34,862 bases of DNA from Methanobacteriota archaeon (GTDB taxonomy: Archaea > Thermoplasmatota > Poseidoniia > Poseidoniales > Thalassarchaeaceae): contig NZWD01000013.1 in the NCBI GenBank assembly GCA_002698225.1, positions 1-34,862 of the forward strand. Reading direction: 5' to 3'. Below are positions 22,927 through 34,400 of the stretch, one piece after another (positions within the stretch are counted from its first letter, which is position 1; each line of letters starts with the position of its first letter). Below the pieces are notes generated by a model, which saw only the letters and a program-made list of their open reading frames with translations, ran no database searches and was not told the DNA's origin. The position numbers and the translations under genes were made by a program.

Positions 22927-25836
22927 GTGGACAAGGGAATGTCGGACTGGAGTCGGTTCGAGAGGCTGACCCCGTTTAGGGTACGCGATGTACTGCTAGT
23001 AGCCAGTCACTTCGATCACTATCTGCTCGAGGAATCTGGATATCTAGCTGAGATTATGAGACAAGAATACTCTGACCTAAATCTGTCCCAATCGCCTCGA
23101 ATCATCCATAGTCCTGAGGCCAGAGACGCGTTGAGGCTGCTACGGGCTCGAGATTTCGATGTGGTCATCACCATGGCTAGGGTGGGTGACATGGATGTGA
23201 ATGCGTTCGGCATTGAAGCCAAGAGAATTAGGCCTGGATTACCTGTCATGATGCTCAGCCACAATACTCGAGAACTAGCTACTCTAAGTGCTGGTGAGGG
23301 AATAGATAGAATCTTCGTTTGGACCGGTGACAGCAGAATCCTACTCTCAATTTGCAAACTCATCGAGGACGAGAGGAATGTGGAGAATGATGTTAGGGAC
23401 GGGGATGTCCAAGTGATACTTCTGGTTGAGGATAGTCGGCGGTTCTACTCCGCTTATCTCCCATTGTTGTATACTCAACTCGTCAATCAGACGACTAGAC
23501 TTATGGGCGAAGGAGGCAACCTTCATGAGAAACTATTGAGACTTCGGGCCAGAGCCAAGATTCTACTGGCCTCGGACATGGAATCGGCGAAGTCGATTAT
23601 CAACCGATACCAGAAGAATCTCATCGGAGTTTTCACTGATGGCAGATTCCCAAACGAAGGAGGGAATCGAGATACTGCGGGTCTAGAACTGGTCAGATAT
23701 GCTCAGCAGGGGCATCGCTACCTGCCGATCCTATTCCAATCAAAGAACTTGGAGTTACGAGAAGAGGCAGAGGCTCTGGGAGTCAGGTTCCTGCACAAGG
23801 AAGACAGCCAGTTGTATCAGGGGATTGAGGACTTCATGGTAGAGGAGATGAATTTCGGCGATTTCGTATTCCGTAAGTCGGATGGTGAGGAGGTTGGCAG
23901 AGCATCAAATCTCAAAGAACTAGCAGAAGGAATAGAGACTGCCCCGATAGAGAGCATAGAACATCATGCGCGTAGAAATCAATTCTCACACTGGTTGAGG
24001 ACCCGTACTGAATTCTCGCTTGCTGCCAGCATGAGGCCGATGACAATAGATGATTTCGAGAATGCCGAAGGAGTCAGGATGTATCTGGCGAATTCCCTCC
24101 GGCAGCATATCGAGCAGGTCAGGATGCGTACAATCAGGGACTTCGACTCTAGCGTTGGAGGAGTTGGTTTCCAGCGGATTGGAAGAGGTAGCCTAGGTGG
24201 AAAAGGCAGAGGCTTGGCATTTTTCTTCACTAGGATGCTTGAACTCGGACTAGGAAAATCTCATCCTGAGGTTGAGTTTGTCATACCTCGCTCTATTGTC
24301 GTGGCGACAGGTGTTTTCCAGGACTTCATCGATGATAACAAGTTGGCCAAATTTGCATATGAAGACCATGATGACGAAACTGTTGATTCAGCATTCCTGA
24401 GTGCCAAGTTCAGACCAGATGTCGTAGATGAGTTCTCGAAGATGATTGAGGACATCGATTGGCCTTTGGCAGTACGCTCATCCAGCTTGCTTGAAGACTC
24501 TAGTCATCAGCCATTCGCGGGAGTATATTCCACTCATATGCTGGCCAACGACCATCCTGAATCCAAAGTGCGACTGAGGCGGCTACTCGAAGCTGTGAAG
24601 TTGGTCTATGCATCGACATATCATAGTGCTGCCAAAGCATATGTCGCTGCTACTCCGAGCACGATAGAAGATGAACGAATGGCCGTGGTTATCCAAGAAC
24701 TGATTGGGGACGAGGTGAATGGCAGATTCTATCCGAAGATCTCAGGGGCTGCAAGGAGTCACAATCACTACCCTGTAGAGCCGTTGTTACCAGAGGATGG
24801 TATCGCAGCGATATGCATAGGATTGGGGAGACAGGTAGCTACTGGAGGCAAGTGTCTCAGATACAGCCCGGGGCAGCCCCTTAGGATACACCAGTTCCAT
24901 AACAATCAATCCACACTCGATTCCTCGCAGAGAACTTTCTACGCTATTCCAATGAGTAAGGAGGGTGGTCCTGTCCACCCTTCAGAAGAGGATAACCTAC
25001 TCAAACTGAGTCTTGAGCAGGCAGAAGAGGATGGGTGTCTGTCACTCGTCGGATCTACTTACATCGCCTCAGATGACCGAATCGTGGATTCGGTGAAGGT
25101 TGAGGGGGGGCCCAGGATAGTGACCTTCGCCCCAGTCCTAAAGTACGGTAGATTCCCATTGTCTGAGATTCTTCACCAAGTCCTGACATCATGTGAAAAC
25201 TACATCGGCTCTCCCGTTGAGATTGAGTTCGCTGTATCGATAGGTGCCTCGGGGTCGAAGCGTTTCGCTATTCTCCAGGTGCGTCCAATGATGGACGAGT
25301 CGGTTGACATCGATGTTGATTTGGATGAAGTAGATAGGGACAAGGCAATCTGTATCTGTAGCCAGTCCTTGGGCAACGGTGTCATCGAGGGGTTGAGAGA
25401 TGTTGTTTATGTGCATCCAGAAAGGCTGGATAGATTGCAAACTTCTGACTTACCCTCTGAAGTAGAGGCGATTGATGCGGTCTTGAGAGAAGAGGGGCGG
25501 CCCTATATCCTGATAGGCCCGGGTAGATGGGGTTCGTCCGACCCTTCATTGGGGATTCCCGTGCAATGGGAACAGATTATGGGATCTAAAGCAATAATCG
25601 AGGTGCCAATGGCCGACATCCATGTCGAGCCTTCCCAAGGCACGCACTTCTTCCAGAACATTATCACATTCAACATCGGCTACCTCACTATAGGCCCAGA
25701 TGACTTTCTCGACTGGGATTGGCTGGACTCTTTCGAGCCAACTAATGAATCGGGTCCGCTCAGGCACATAAGACTGGAGCGGCCACTCAAGGTGATTCTC
25801 GATAGTCGCGATTCCGAGGCAATTATCACAAAGTGA
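22927..25836 (+). CDS. Receiver-like / pyruvate phosphate dikinase ATP-binding-domain protein
   Basis: A 969-residue cytoplasmic protein. Residues about 20-150 resemble a response-regulator receiver (DVLLVASHFD, then DFDVVITMARVGDMDV, RPGLPVMMLSHN), but the phosphoacceptor position is not Asp. Residues about 160-310 form a second receiver-like domain with VILLVEDSRRF, GVFTDGRFP and LPILFQSKN. Residues about 415-790 match the N-terminal ATP-grasp domain of PEP synthase/PPDK: GSLGGKGRGLAFF, VIPRSIVVATGVFQDFI, PLAVRSSSLLEDSSHQPFAG, MAVVIQELIG and RFAILQVRPM. The phosphohistidine swivel domain and PEP-binding barrel are absent. Instead about 170 residues follow, with ILIGPGRWGSSDPSLG and EPSQGTHFFQNI, not recognised. 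Start GTG at 22927 or ATG at 22939. It overlaps the helicase gene start. Function unknown; a signalling or phosphotransfer role is possible. Confidence 0.82.
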   Translation: MDKGMSDWSRFERLTPFRVRDVLLVASHFDHYLLEESGYLAEIMRQEYSDLNLSQSPRIIHSPEARDALRLLRARDFDVVITMARVGDMDVNAFGIEAKRIRPGLPVMMLSHNTRELATLSAGEGIDRIFVWTGDSRILLSICKLIEDERNVENDVRDGDVQVILLVEDSRRFYSAYLPLLYTQLVNQTTRLMGEGGNLHEKLLRLRARAKILLASDMESAKSIINRYQKNLIGVFTDGRFPNEGGNRDTAGLELVRYAQQGHRYLPILFQSKNLELREEAEALGVRFLHKEDSQLYQGIEDFMVEEMNFGDFVFRKSDGEEVGRASNLKELAEGIETAPIESIEHHARRNQFSHWLRTRTEFSLAASMRPMTIDDFENAEGVRMYLANSLRQHIEQVRMRTIRDFDSSVGGVGFQRIGRGSLGGKGRGLAFFFTRMLELGLGKSHPEVEFVIPRSIVVATGVFQDFIDDNKLAKFAYEDHDDETVDSAFLSAKFRPDVVDEFSKMIEDIDWPLAVRSSSLLEDSSHQPFAGVYSTHMLANDHPESKVRLRRLLEAVKLVYASTYHSAAKAYVAATPSTIEDERMAVVIQELIGDEVNGRFYPKISGAARSHNHYPVEPLLPEDGIAAICIGLGRQVATGGKCLRYSPGQPLRIHQFHNNQSTLDSSQRTFYAIPMSKEGGPVHPSEEDNLLKLSLEQAEEDGCLSLVGSTYIASDDRIVDSVKVEGGPRIVTFAPVLKYGRFPLSEILHQVLTSCENYIGSPVEIEFAVSIGASGSKRFAILQVRPMMDESVDIDVDLDEVDRDKAICICSQSLGNGVIEGLRDVVYVHPERLDRLQTSDLPSEVEAIDAVLREEGRPYILIGPGRWGSSDPSLGIPVQWEQIMGSKAIIEVPMADIHVEPSQGTHFFQNIITFNIGYLTIGPDDFLDWDWLDSFEPTNESGPLRHIRLERPLKVILDSRDSEAIITK

Positions 25837-27947
25837 TGGCCAATCTTCTTGGTCGTTCTATCGTCAGGTCAGGTTCCATGAGGGCCGACCAATCCGGGGA
25901 TTTCGGGAGTTTTCTCGCTCACGATGAGCTGAGGGATTCTCAGGGCGAGATGATTGTCGATGGAATTGCAGCCCTAGGGGCAATGGGTTTCCTACTTGCA
26001 TCTGCCCCTACTGGAATCGGAAAGACAGCGGCCGCTTTGGCGGCAGCTCTCGACGCATCGAGAAAATCTCCCGAGCCGAAGGTAGTGATGTTCCTCACAG
26101 GTAGGCAGTCTCAGCACAGGATAGTTGTAGAGACAGTCCGTAGAATTAATGAGAAGTTAGATTCGGAAACGGGCAAGATCAGGTTGGTAGACCTGATTGG
26201 GCAACAAGGTATGTGTATCAACGAGATTAGGCATGAGCACAGGGCCCTTTTCTCGAGGCTTTGTGCCGATAAGCGGGGCTCTAGAACCTGCAAACCATGG
26301 CTTGCTGACTCTGAGCTCATCCGGCCTCGCATTCTCCATGATCCACTGCATGTAGATGAGTTGGTCTCGTTATGTGAAGGACGGGATGATGAGAAACCAT
26401 ACGGCATCTGTCCATGGAAGGTCGCCAGAGAGTCCGCTTCCTACGCCGATATAGTGGTCTGCGACTACAACCATATCTTCGTCGAAGCGGTCCGAGAATC
26501 ATCACTATCTGCCATGGGATTGGAACTCGAGGACATAATATTGGTCGTGGATGAGGCGCATAATCTACCAGATCGGATACGCAGAGGGTTCGAACGCAGA
26601 ATTACGATGAAAGTGATTCGTGATGCGATTTTCGAAATTGAGGAACATTCAGAGAGGATTCAGTCCGAAGGTGCATCCCTAGAGGGTGAGGATTCCGATG
26701 CCAATGAATCCGAATTAGATCGACTCAGAAGAATGAAGGCCGCAATGAAGAGGTTGAGGGATGAGTTGCCTAGATGGTTCGCAGAAATCGAGGGAGGTCT
26801 TGAAGGTAGTTTGGGCGAGGATCAGCAGGTCTCTATGACTGACTTTATCGAAAGGTTCTCCGGAATACTAGCTCAGGATGTCGAGAGGGCCGTAGAGATC
26901 GATGCACTGGTCAGGATGCTACAGAGAATCAGGGTCGATATCGATGAGAATGATGAGGAATTGGAGGACGAGACAGCCTGCATGAGATTGGCCATCCTGC
27001 TACAGACCTGCATGCAGAATCACGATAGCCCCGCCTTCGCATTGGTGCATGACAAGATGGGCGGAGAGGAGCATCGCCTCACCACACATCTGCTTGACCC
27101 GGGAGTAGTCTCAGGTGGCCTTCTAGAAATGTGCAGCGGCGCCATAATGATGTCCGGCACACTGTTCCCTCCAGAGATGTACTATGATCTTCTCAAGGTG
27201 CCCCAGGACAGGGTCTCAATAGTCAAAGAGTATACCTCTCACTTCCTATCTGAAAGAAGGCCAGTCCTTATCGCCAAGGATGTCACTAGCAGATTTTCCG
27301 ACAGAGGAGATGAAAATACTGCTAGAATAAGAGCACACATCCGATCTATTCTCAAGCAGACCCCGGGACATGTTGCTGTTTTCGCCCCTAGTTACGCCAT
27401 GCTGGAACAGATATTACTAGAGGATGAAGATTGGATTGTTCGTAGTCGTCGGATGCTACAGGAACGCCCTGGGGCCTCAAAAGAGGAAATGGATAGGGTG
27501 GTTGATACTCTGCATCGATTGAGGCGTGAAGAGACTCCTGCCATACTCGCCGGTGTTCTAGGCGGGAAACTGGCCGAGGGTGTGGACTACCCTGGTAACA
27601 TCCTCGATGCAGTGGTCTGTATCGGCTTGCCTCTGCCTCCTCCGAGTTCTAGACAAGAAGCATTGAGGAGTTACTGTGAGGAGCGTTATGGTAAGCAGAG
27701 TGCTTGGAGATATGCAAGCTCACAGCCCGCAGTAAACAGGCTTCTGCAGGCCATCGGCAGACCCATCAGAAAGGCGGCAGATAGGGCATTAGTGGTCCTT
27801 CTTGAGAAGAGGCTGTTGCAAAGAGGTTACAAGTTCTGCCTCCCCAAAGGGGTGCATTTGGTTGAGAGCATCGATTCGGGTCGTACCGAACGTCATGCGG
27901 AGCGATTCTTCAGAAATAATCCCGATCCAGCTAAGCACATTGAGTGA
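25836..27947 (+). CDS. XPD/Rad3/DinG-family superfamily 2 DNA helicase, probably with 4Fe-4S cluster
   Basis: A helicase of about 703 residues, related to XPD, that would unwind DNA 5' to 3' in repair. Counting from the GTG at 25833: Walker A APTGIGKT (58-65), the Fe-S domain cysteines at 128 (GMCIN), 144 (RLCAD), 153 (RTCKPW) and 193 (GICPWK), DEAH box VVDEAHNLPDRIR (240-243), and motif III-like MMSGTLFPP. The C-terminal helicase domain has VAVFAPSYAMLEQ, LGGKLAEGVDYPG and the motif VI QAIGRPIRKAADR. An Arch-like helical insert with many Glu/Arg residues lies at about 265-400. Cysteine spacing (16, 9, 40) is wider than in crystallised archaeal XPD, but four are present. The ATG at 25836 overlaps the upstream stop by one base (TGATG), implying coupling; a GTG is one codon earlier. 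Confidence 0.9.
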   Translation: MANLLGRSIVRSGSMRADQSGDFGSFLAHDELRDSQGEMIVDGIAALGAMGFLLASAPTGIGKTAAALAAALDASRKSPEPKVVMFLTGRQSQHRIVVETVRRINEKLDSETGKIRLVDLIGQQGMCINEIRHEHRALFSRLCADKRGSRTCKPWLADSELIRPRILHDPLHVDELVSLCEGRDDEKPYGICPWKVARESASYADIVVCDYNHIFVEAVRESSLSAMGLELEDIILVVDEAHNLPDRIRRGFERRITMKVIRDAIFEIEEHSERIQSEGASLEGEDSDANESELDRLRRMKAAMKRLRDELPRWFAEIEGGLEGSLGEDQQVSMTDFIERFSGILAQDVERAVEIDALVRMLQRIRVDIDENDEELEDETACMRLAILLQTCMQNHDSPAFALVHDKMGGEEHRLTTHLLDPGVVSGGLLEMCSGAIMMSGTLFPPEMYYDLLKVPQDRVSIVKEYTSHFLSERRPVLIAKDVTSRFSDRGDENTARIRAHIRSILKQTPGHVAVFAPSYAMLEQILLEDEDWIVRSRRMLQERPGASKEEMDRVVDTLHRLRREETPAILAGVLGGKLAEGVDYPGNILDAVVCIGLPLPPPSSRQEALRSYCEERYGKQSAWRYASSQPAVNRLLQAIGRPIRKAADRALVVLLEKRLLQRGYKFCLPKGVHLVESIDSGRTERHAERFFRNNPDPAKHIE

Positions 27948-28456
27948 GCAATGGGTTCATCCGAGTCCCTTGCTTCGGAGTGTCGATGCAGTGGTCGAGG
28001 ATACAAGTTGAGATGCCTAGCTCCAGCGCTGTCTCGGATGCACGGCTTGGAGTCGGTGAGTCCGGCCTGGATGCCACTGCTGAACAGATGCACGATGATT
28101 TCATCGGTTCAATCCCTCATCTCGATGAGGTGAGAGAAGAGCATCATGCAGTTATTTCCGAACTCTCACAAGCAATGGAAGCGGCGAGGGCAGTATCAAG
28201 GGAGCTGCAGCCTCTCGGGGAGTTACTTTCAGAACTGGGTGGATCAATGGGTGAGCGCGAGATAACCATTCCACTTCCTACTGCGAAGCCTGGGGAACTG
28301 GTGATTGAGACGATGACAGAAGATGGTGGCGAGCTGGTTAGGCTGATTGCGCCCGAAAGATTCGGGGGCACCATCAGACACTTTTCATTGACCGAAGGAG
28401 ATTCAATAGTTGGGGCCCGATGGTCTGATGGTGAGTTGGTACTCGAACTCAACTAA
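27944..28456 (+). CDS. Hypothetical protein with coiled-coil and beta-rich C-terminal part
   Basis: Not recognised. The 170-residue frame begins at a GTG overlapping the helicase stop (GTGA), the kind of junction seen in coupled genes; in-frame ATGs at 27986 and 28013 are alternatives, the latter giving a cleaner start MPSSSAVSD. After a disordered stretch, residues about 48-105 form a long amphipathic helix (HLDEVREEHHAVISELSQAM, then AARAVSRELQPLGELLSELG). The last 60 residues look like a small beta domain: REITIPLPTAKPGELVIETM, GELVRLIAPERFGG and IVGARWSDGELVLELN. No signal peptide, membrane segment or metal motif. Its stop overlaps the convergent transglutaminase-like gene by 4 bp. A partner role for the helicase is possible from position only. 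Confidence 0.65.
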   Translation: MSNGFIRVPCFGVSMQWSRIQVEMPSSSAVSDARLGVGESGLDATAEQMHDDFIGSIPHLDEVREEHHAVISELSQAMEAARAVSRELQPLGELLSELGGSMGEREITIPLPTAKPGELVIETMTEDGGELVRLIAPERFGGTIRHFSLTEGDSIVGARWSDGELVLELN

Positions 28457-31400
28457 TTACCATCAGCGATGTAAGAATCCCTTTCAGGGAACTCCTGTAA
28501 CTCGTCTATCTCCTGAAGCACAGTCGAGAGTGCCATCTGAGCGCTCTGGCGATGAGGTTCGCCCAGAATGTGACTGGAGTATCTTGCCTCCTCGAATATC
28601 CGATCTAGGGCTACCAGGGCTTGCTCGCTAATCGGCAAGGCATTTCGAATTGCAATCTCAAACTCTCGGACGGTCTCGAAGTCCCTTCTCAGGAAACCTC
28701 TGCTCATCAGAATCTGACACAGGCTCTCGTAGCAGTTGAAGATGGCTTCTCTGACCTCATCGCCTGCTGCGAGTAATTCGGCTGTATAACTGAACACTCC
28801 TGCAAGTTCGTCAAGTGTAGCCTTCCGGCGGCGGCGAATCAGCATGGCGGCACCAGCGGCGAGCAGGATAGCGATCAACACAAGCCCTAGCATTGTGGTG
28901 AATCCGAACGCTTGCGATGATTGCTTCTCGTAAGTGACATCTAGTCCCCCATGGAAATTAGCCAGCCAAGTCTTGTTGATTGGATCTACAAACTCTGAAT
29001 CGGTCGAGAAGCAGACTCTCAGGGCACCCCAGAAGGTCTGGTTATGGAACGATGGCAATCCGGTGAAAGCCTCGAACCCGTAGGCGAACAAGCCGTCCTG
29101 ATTGGTCAACCCGACCACGGAGAAATGAGTGGATGAGTGTCTCTGGTCACAGGTACCGTTGACGAGATAAGCTGACATAGGGAAGTTCTCTACTGGCTGT
29201 CCTGTATCGAAGGCTGTGACATTGACAGACCCGTCAATGAATCGCTGTCCCTCCGAGATATGCTGAGAATCAGGGGTGAACCTGTAGACAACTGAAATCA
29301 GGATGTCGACTTCGACTTCTAAGGTTGCGCCATTCAGATATCTCGAGCCGTCGGGCTCGACTGTGATGACTAGAGATAGTGGTCCGGGCGGCATTACTTG
29401 GATGGCATTGGTGATGATGCCGAAGTGCTCAGTTCCATCGTCCGACCAAGGGTCGCCCGAAAGTGGCAACAGGCTGTCTTCCCACTTGAGAGATATTGAC
29501 ATGTTGCTCATCACATTGGATTCGCCGCCAATCTCCAGTATCCTACCTTGCAACTTGATGGGAGCGGTTGGGTCTCCCCTGATGATGTAGAGATTATTTG
29601 GGAAGACCTCAATCTCTATGTCTGCCCTTGAGTAGACAGTGAGATTGTACTGCGTCGGCAGGTAGAATGTCTCTCCTGAGAATGAAAACTCGACGATATG
29701 TGGGCCTCTCGCAATCAGGTATCCCAGTTCGTGGGAGTAACTGAAGGTGCCATCAATGGAACTAGTGATTGACCCTATATGCTCTCCATCCAGCGAAACC
29801 AAAATTTCCCGTCCCTCGAGTCCCGGACGCCCCGTAGAGTCGTCATCGAATAGTCTACCAGTGAAGTTCCAAGTCCCTCCTCTAGTCATAATGGCATTAT
29901 CAACCTGTAGAGTCATTCCCGAATGATATGCAATTACTAGGGTTGTATCAGTAGTCCCCAGTCTATGATATCCTTGCTCTGGAGCCCTGACTGTGAGTGT
30001 GTGATTACCTACATCTAGGAAGTCAGAGACGGTCCAGAGGTAAGACCATTCACCGTTTTCATCGGAGCTGGTAATCCCTATCAGAACTCCATCCACGAAG
30101 ATCTGTAGCGAATGGTTGGCCAACCAGCCATCAGGCAGGTTATCCTTGACTGTGCCACTGAGCATCAACGGATCCCCAACCGCTACTGCTGAAGGCTCTT
30201 CTATGGCAATCGAAACCGGACCATAAACGGTGAATATGGTCGAGGAGTTAGATCCGATGATGAACTCCTCTCCCTGATACGAGATTAGCACGATGCGAGG
30301 CCCCAGTTCCATATCCGGTGGGACTGGGATGTAGAGGCTGAAGGTGCCGTTTTCGTCCACTGACAAGCCGGTGAGGAATTGGCCATTCATCGAAACCTCA
30401 AGCTGTCTGTTGGGAAGTACTCGTCCGGAGCCGTCAGTCAACATTCCTTCAATGAGCAACAGCTCGTTCCTGTCAACCTCGCCAGGGGGAGTGGTCAGGA
30501 CGACCTGTGAGGTCTGGGTCACATTGAACTCTCCCGAGTATGAGGAAGGAAGGTAGTACTCTGGATTGAGCGAGTCGCCCTGCCCCATCGGGTCGACCCA
30601 GGTGAAACCGCCAAGGAATCTGACAGTCATGGTGTGAGCTCCGTAGTCCGAATCCAGAGGCAGGTCATAGGTGATGGCCCACTCTCCAGTAGTAGCATTT
30701 GACTGGGTTGAGTAGACTGGACCGATTGTAACTCCGTCTATTTCGAGATGGATAATTCCTCCTTGGGGATTACCTCCGTGGAACAGATTTTGACCATGCT
30801 CATCCAACAGGGTGCCGCTGAAGGTGACTGTTTCGCCTGCGATTGCGGACCCAGTGATTGAGTTGATTCGAAGTTCGGTCGGTGCGAGAATTATGACACG
30901 GGTCCAAGTCTCATCCCCTAGTAGGCCAGTTGTCCCGTTGATGCCTGCGAACACAGCTGAAATGGTCATTGGGCCAGGAGTTCTGAATGCATCGACAGTA
31001 ACCATGGCGTTCATTGTGCCGTTGATGTCGGTGAAGCCCCTCCACTCCAGATTACCCTCAACCAAGATGTCGACAGGTTCGGCGATGATGGGTTGGCCGG
31101 CATTGTCGATTAGTGAAACATTGACGCTAATCAGATCTCCTCTAATCGTCCTACTGTCTGGATCTAGGTCAATCGGATCTAGTATGGTCAATAGCGAGTA
31201 TCCTCTGCTATCGAAGGTCTCGTTGCCCGAACTAGAGCCGTAGTAGTTGACATTCGGTGTGAATGAGGCCATCAAATCGTGAGTACCTCGTGGGAATGTC
31301 AAATCCAATCTTATGTCTGCGGACCATGAACCGTTAGGAGCAACATGTGCGTGCCCGCCATGTGAAATTGTGAAGGTGTTACTCTGGCCATCAATAGAGA

Positions 31401-34400
31401 ATGTCAAGGTCGGGAAGAGTGTGTTGCCGTTGCGATCGATTATTCCGCTTCCATTACTAGATGTGAGCATACCACTTACTGTGAAAGACTCTCCTGCAGC
31501 CGGATTGGCAATAATCGGATCTACGGTCAAGTTGGTAGGGGACCTTACTGTGATGGTGGTAATCAGGGAGGAGATTGAGTGCAATGTTGAGGAGCCGTTG
31601 AAGAACAAAGTCACTGCAATCAGTCCCAGAGGATGAGAATGGGGCACATCGAAGGTGAAGTTGGCTATTCCGGCCCCATTAGTCTGAATCTCAGGCAACC
31701 AAGTGTCATGGAACTTGGCTGCGATGGTTGAGTCCGCCAACTGTCTGTCGTTGTCGCTGGACTCGACTAATCTCGCACCGAAACTAATCGATGACCCCCT
31801 ATCTGCAACTGTGTTGATTATGGGAGTCTTATCGACGAACTGAGTTACTCCTCTAACGAGAATCGTGGCGTTTCCTGTCCCCGTCAGATAGAATGGAGTG
31901 CTACCATTAATCACACTGACTACCACAGTTTTGATTCCGCTGGTTACACCATCTGCAAGGGGATCGGTGGGAACTGAGATCGTGAACGAACCATTGCTCG
32001 TAGTCGTGACGCTATTGACCAGAGTCTCACTCGAGTCGGCTAGGAAGAAGACCTCCAATGCCATTGGTCCGTTAACCGAGCGGTTGCCGTCAATAGCATC
32101 CAATACTCTGCCGCTAATCGAGAAAGCCTGACCGGCCGTGACCTCTGGAGGAATTATGTCTATCTCAACGAAGCTGGCTACCTGAACGGTGAGGTTGACG
32201 AAGGTCTCGTTACCAAGCCACCTTCCGGCATCATCGAGAATCAAAGGATCTGATACATCATCAGGCGCGTGTACCCGCACCGAGTAATATCCGGGTGCCG
32301 TGTTCGCTGGAATCACAGGAGAGAAGGTAGCTATGCCATCGGTGCCTGTGGTTTGATTCTCCATCAGTTGCTCATTGGGACCTCCCCAGTCAAAGTAGAT
32401 GTCAGCAAGAACTCCTTGTAGTAGTGAATTATCCTCTATATCGGTTACTGTCGCGTTGATGACCATCGAGGAGCCAGCAACTACAATGATTGCCTCAGGC
32501 GAAGTCTCGACTACGAACTCTGTCTGTATTCCGGTCCTGTACTCAGCGTCGTCTTGAACCTTGAAGAACTCACCTCCGGATGGGGGGTTCTGAGTGAAAT
32601 CGAGGAGTACTCTGAGGTCATAGACGCCAGAACCAACACCTGTGGGCATCAGGAAAGTAAGATTGTAGCCACCCGTAGTCTGGTTAATCCACCCGGAAGC
32701 CAAGCGGTAGACTACGGGAGGGGAGGGGGAGCCATCGGGTGCTGGAGGCAGATCGGATGGAACTAATAGTTGGACTACAATGGATGAGTTGTTACCTGTA
32801 ATCGGAGTATCGTGGAAGATATCATTGGCAAAGCCGGATATCCAGTTGGTAGATCCTCTAGGCGTCCAATCCAAGCCCAATTGCACCGTAGCGTTGGCTC
32901 TTCCCTGAATTCTGATTATATCAGTCACACCTGCAGGCTGTAGCCATGTCGAGCCACTGTAATTGAGAACCCATGAGTAGTCTCCCGCAAATGTCTCCCA
33001 GGGAGGTGTGAATGCGACATCCAACCGGGGAATATCTGGATCGCTGGCATTCCACTCTTCGGTTCCATTCAGAAGAAGCGTGTAACTTCCTAAGAAGTCA
33101 GCGAGAGAGGTATTGGTGTGATCAGTCATCACCACTTCGACTACTGCTTGGTTTCCTCTCGGGATTGCTTGGAGCTGATATGAGAATAACACATAACTCC
33201 TGATGCCAAACTGGTCAGTGAAAGTAGTTTGGTCATTGGCGTTCAGCCCATCAGAGTCGAACTCCAACTTGACTTGCACCTCTCCTGCAGGCAGCGGAAC
33301 GCGAGAGGCCGAGAACAACCAGTCTAGGGAGAACTCTCCAGGAGTGGATGTCCAATTACTGTCATCCAAATCCCAAGATGTTAGAGTGACATAGGGGCCG
33401 TTTGTGTTGGCCCTCCTCATCTTCAGATACAAAGTACCGTTCAGTGCTTCTGGCGAGGGCCCTCTGCTCAGAACGGTTCCATTGAGATGAATCAACGAGT
33501 CGATCTCAAGGATGCTGTTGTTTGAGCCCCCACCCTCGAGAGTTATCGTTAGATTAGGCGCGGGTGTGATGTTGAACATGAATGCCTTAGAGACTGGTCT
33601 GATGTGGTATGATGGGATCGAGGCGTTGTTGAGGTCTTCCTCGTGCCATCCGTTGAACTCGAGTGATGCATTGATGGTTCCCAGAGGCTCGGTTTCGTTG
33701 ATGTCTATCGAGAACTCGTAGTAACCGCCCGCGCCCACATCTGCAATCAGGCTAACTGGGCCCTCATTGACTGTAGTGTAGTTCAGAATAACCTGCATAC
33801 TATCGAGAGTAGATGGGTCGGTGAAGGGAGTGCTGGCCAGGGATAAATCTCCAGAGACCAGAGTCTCGACTCCAGCACCCAACATTGGTTGATCGACCGG
33901 AGGAGGTTCGTGTATGCTCAGGTTAGAATCATCAGATACATTCAGCCTCCAAGTGAAGGAGATTCCTTGGGAGCCTACATACCCCTTCTCAAAGAGGTGT
34001 AGCACCAGAGAGCCAAACCCGGGATCGATTGGTTCCTCAGGGGTCCCGTTAAGTGAGAATGTGCCATTTGAATCAGTAGTCCCGTTTGCAACTAGATGCT
34101 CAGACATAGCAGCGCTGCCGGGGACATTTCCTGTGTCGTTCGACTTGACTAGGTACATGTAGACTGAAATGTTGGCAGCTCCGGTAGCGTTCTCGATGAA
34201 TTGCAGAGTTCCATTCAGCCAGATGTCTCCTGACGACATATTTCTCTCAAACCAGGTCGGGCCCCATTCCTCGTCAACAACCTCGAGGGCAGCCATTGGG
34301 GGGCATGCTTCAAATGGTATCCAACCCATATCTAGTCCGCCTTGGTTCTGGTTAGTCTCTAGATGGACCTCGACCCATCTAGTGAAGTCCTTGCCGTATA

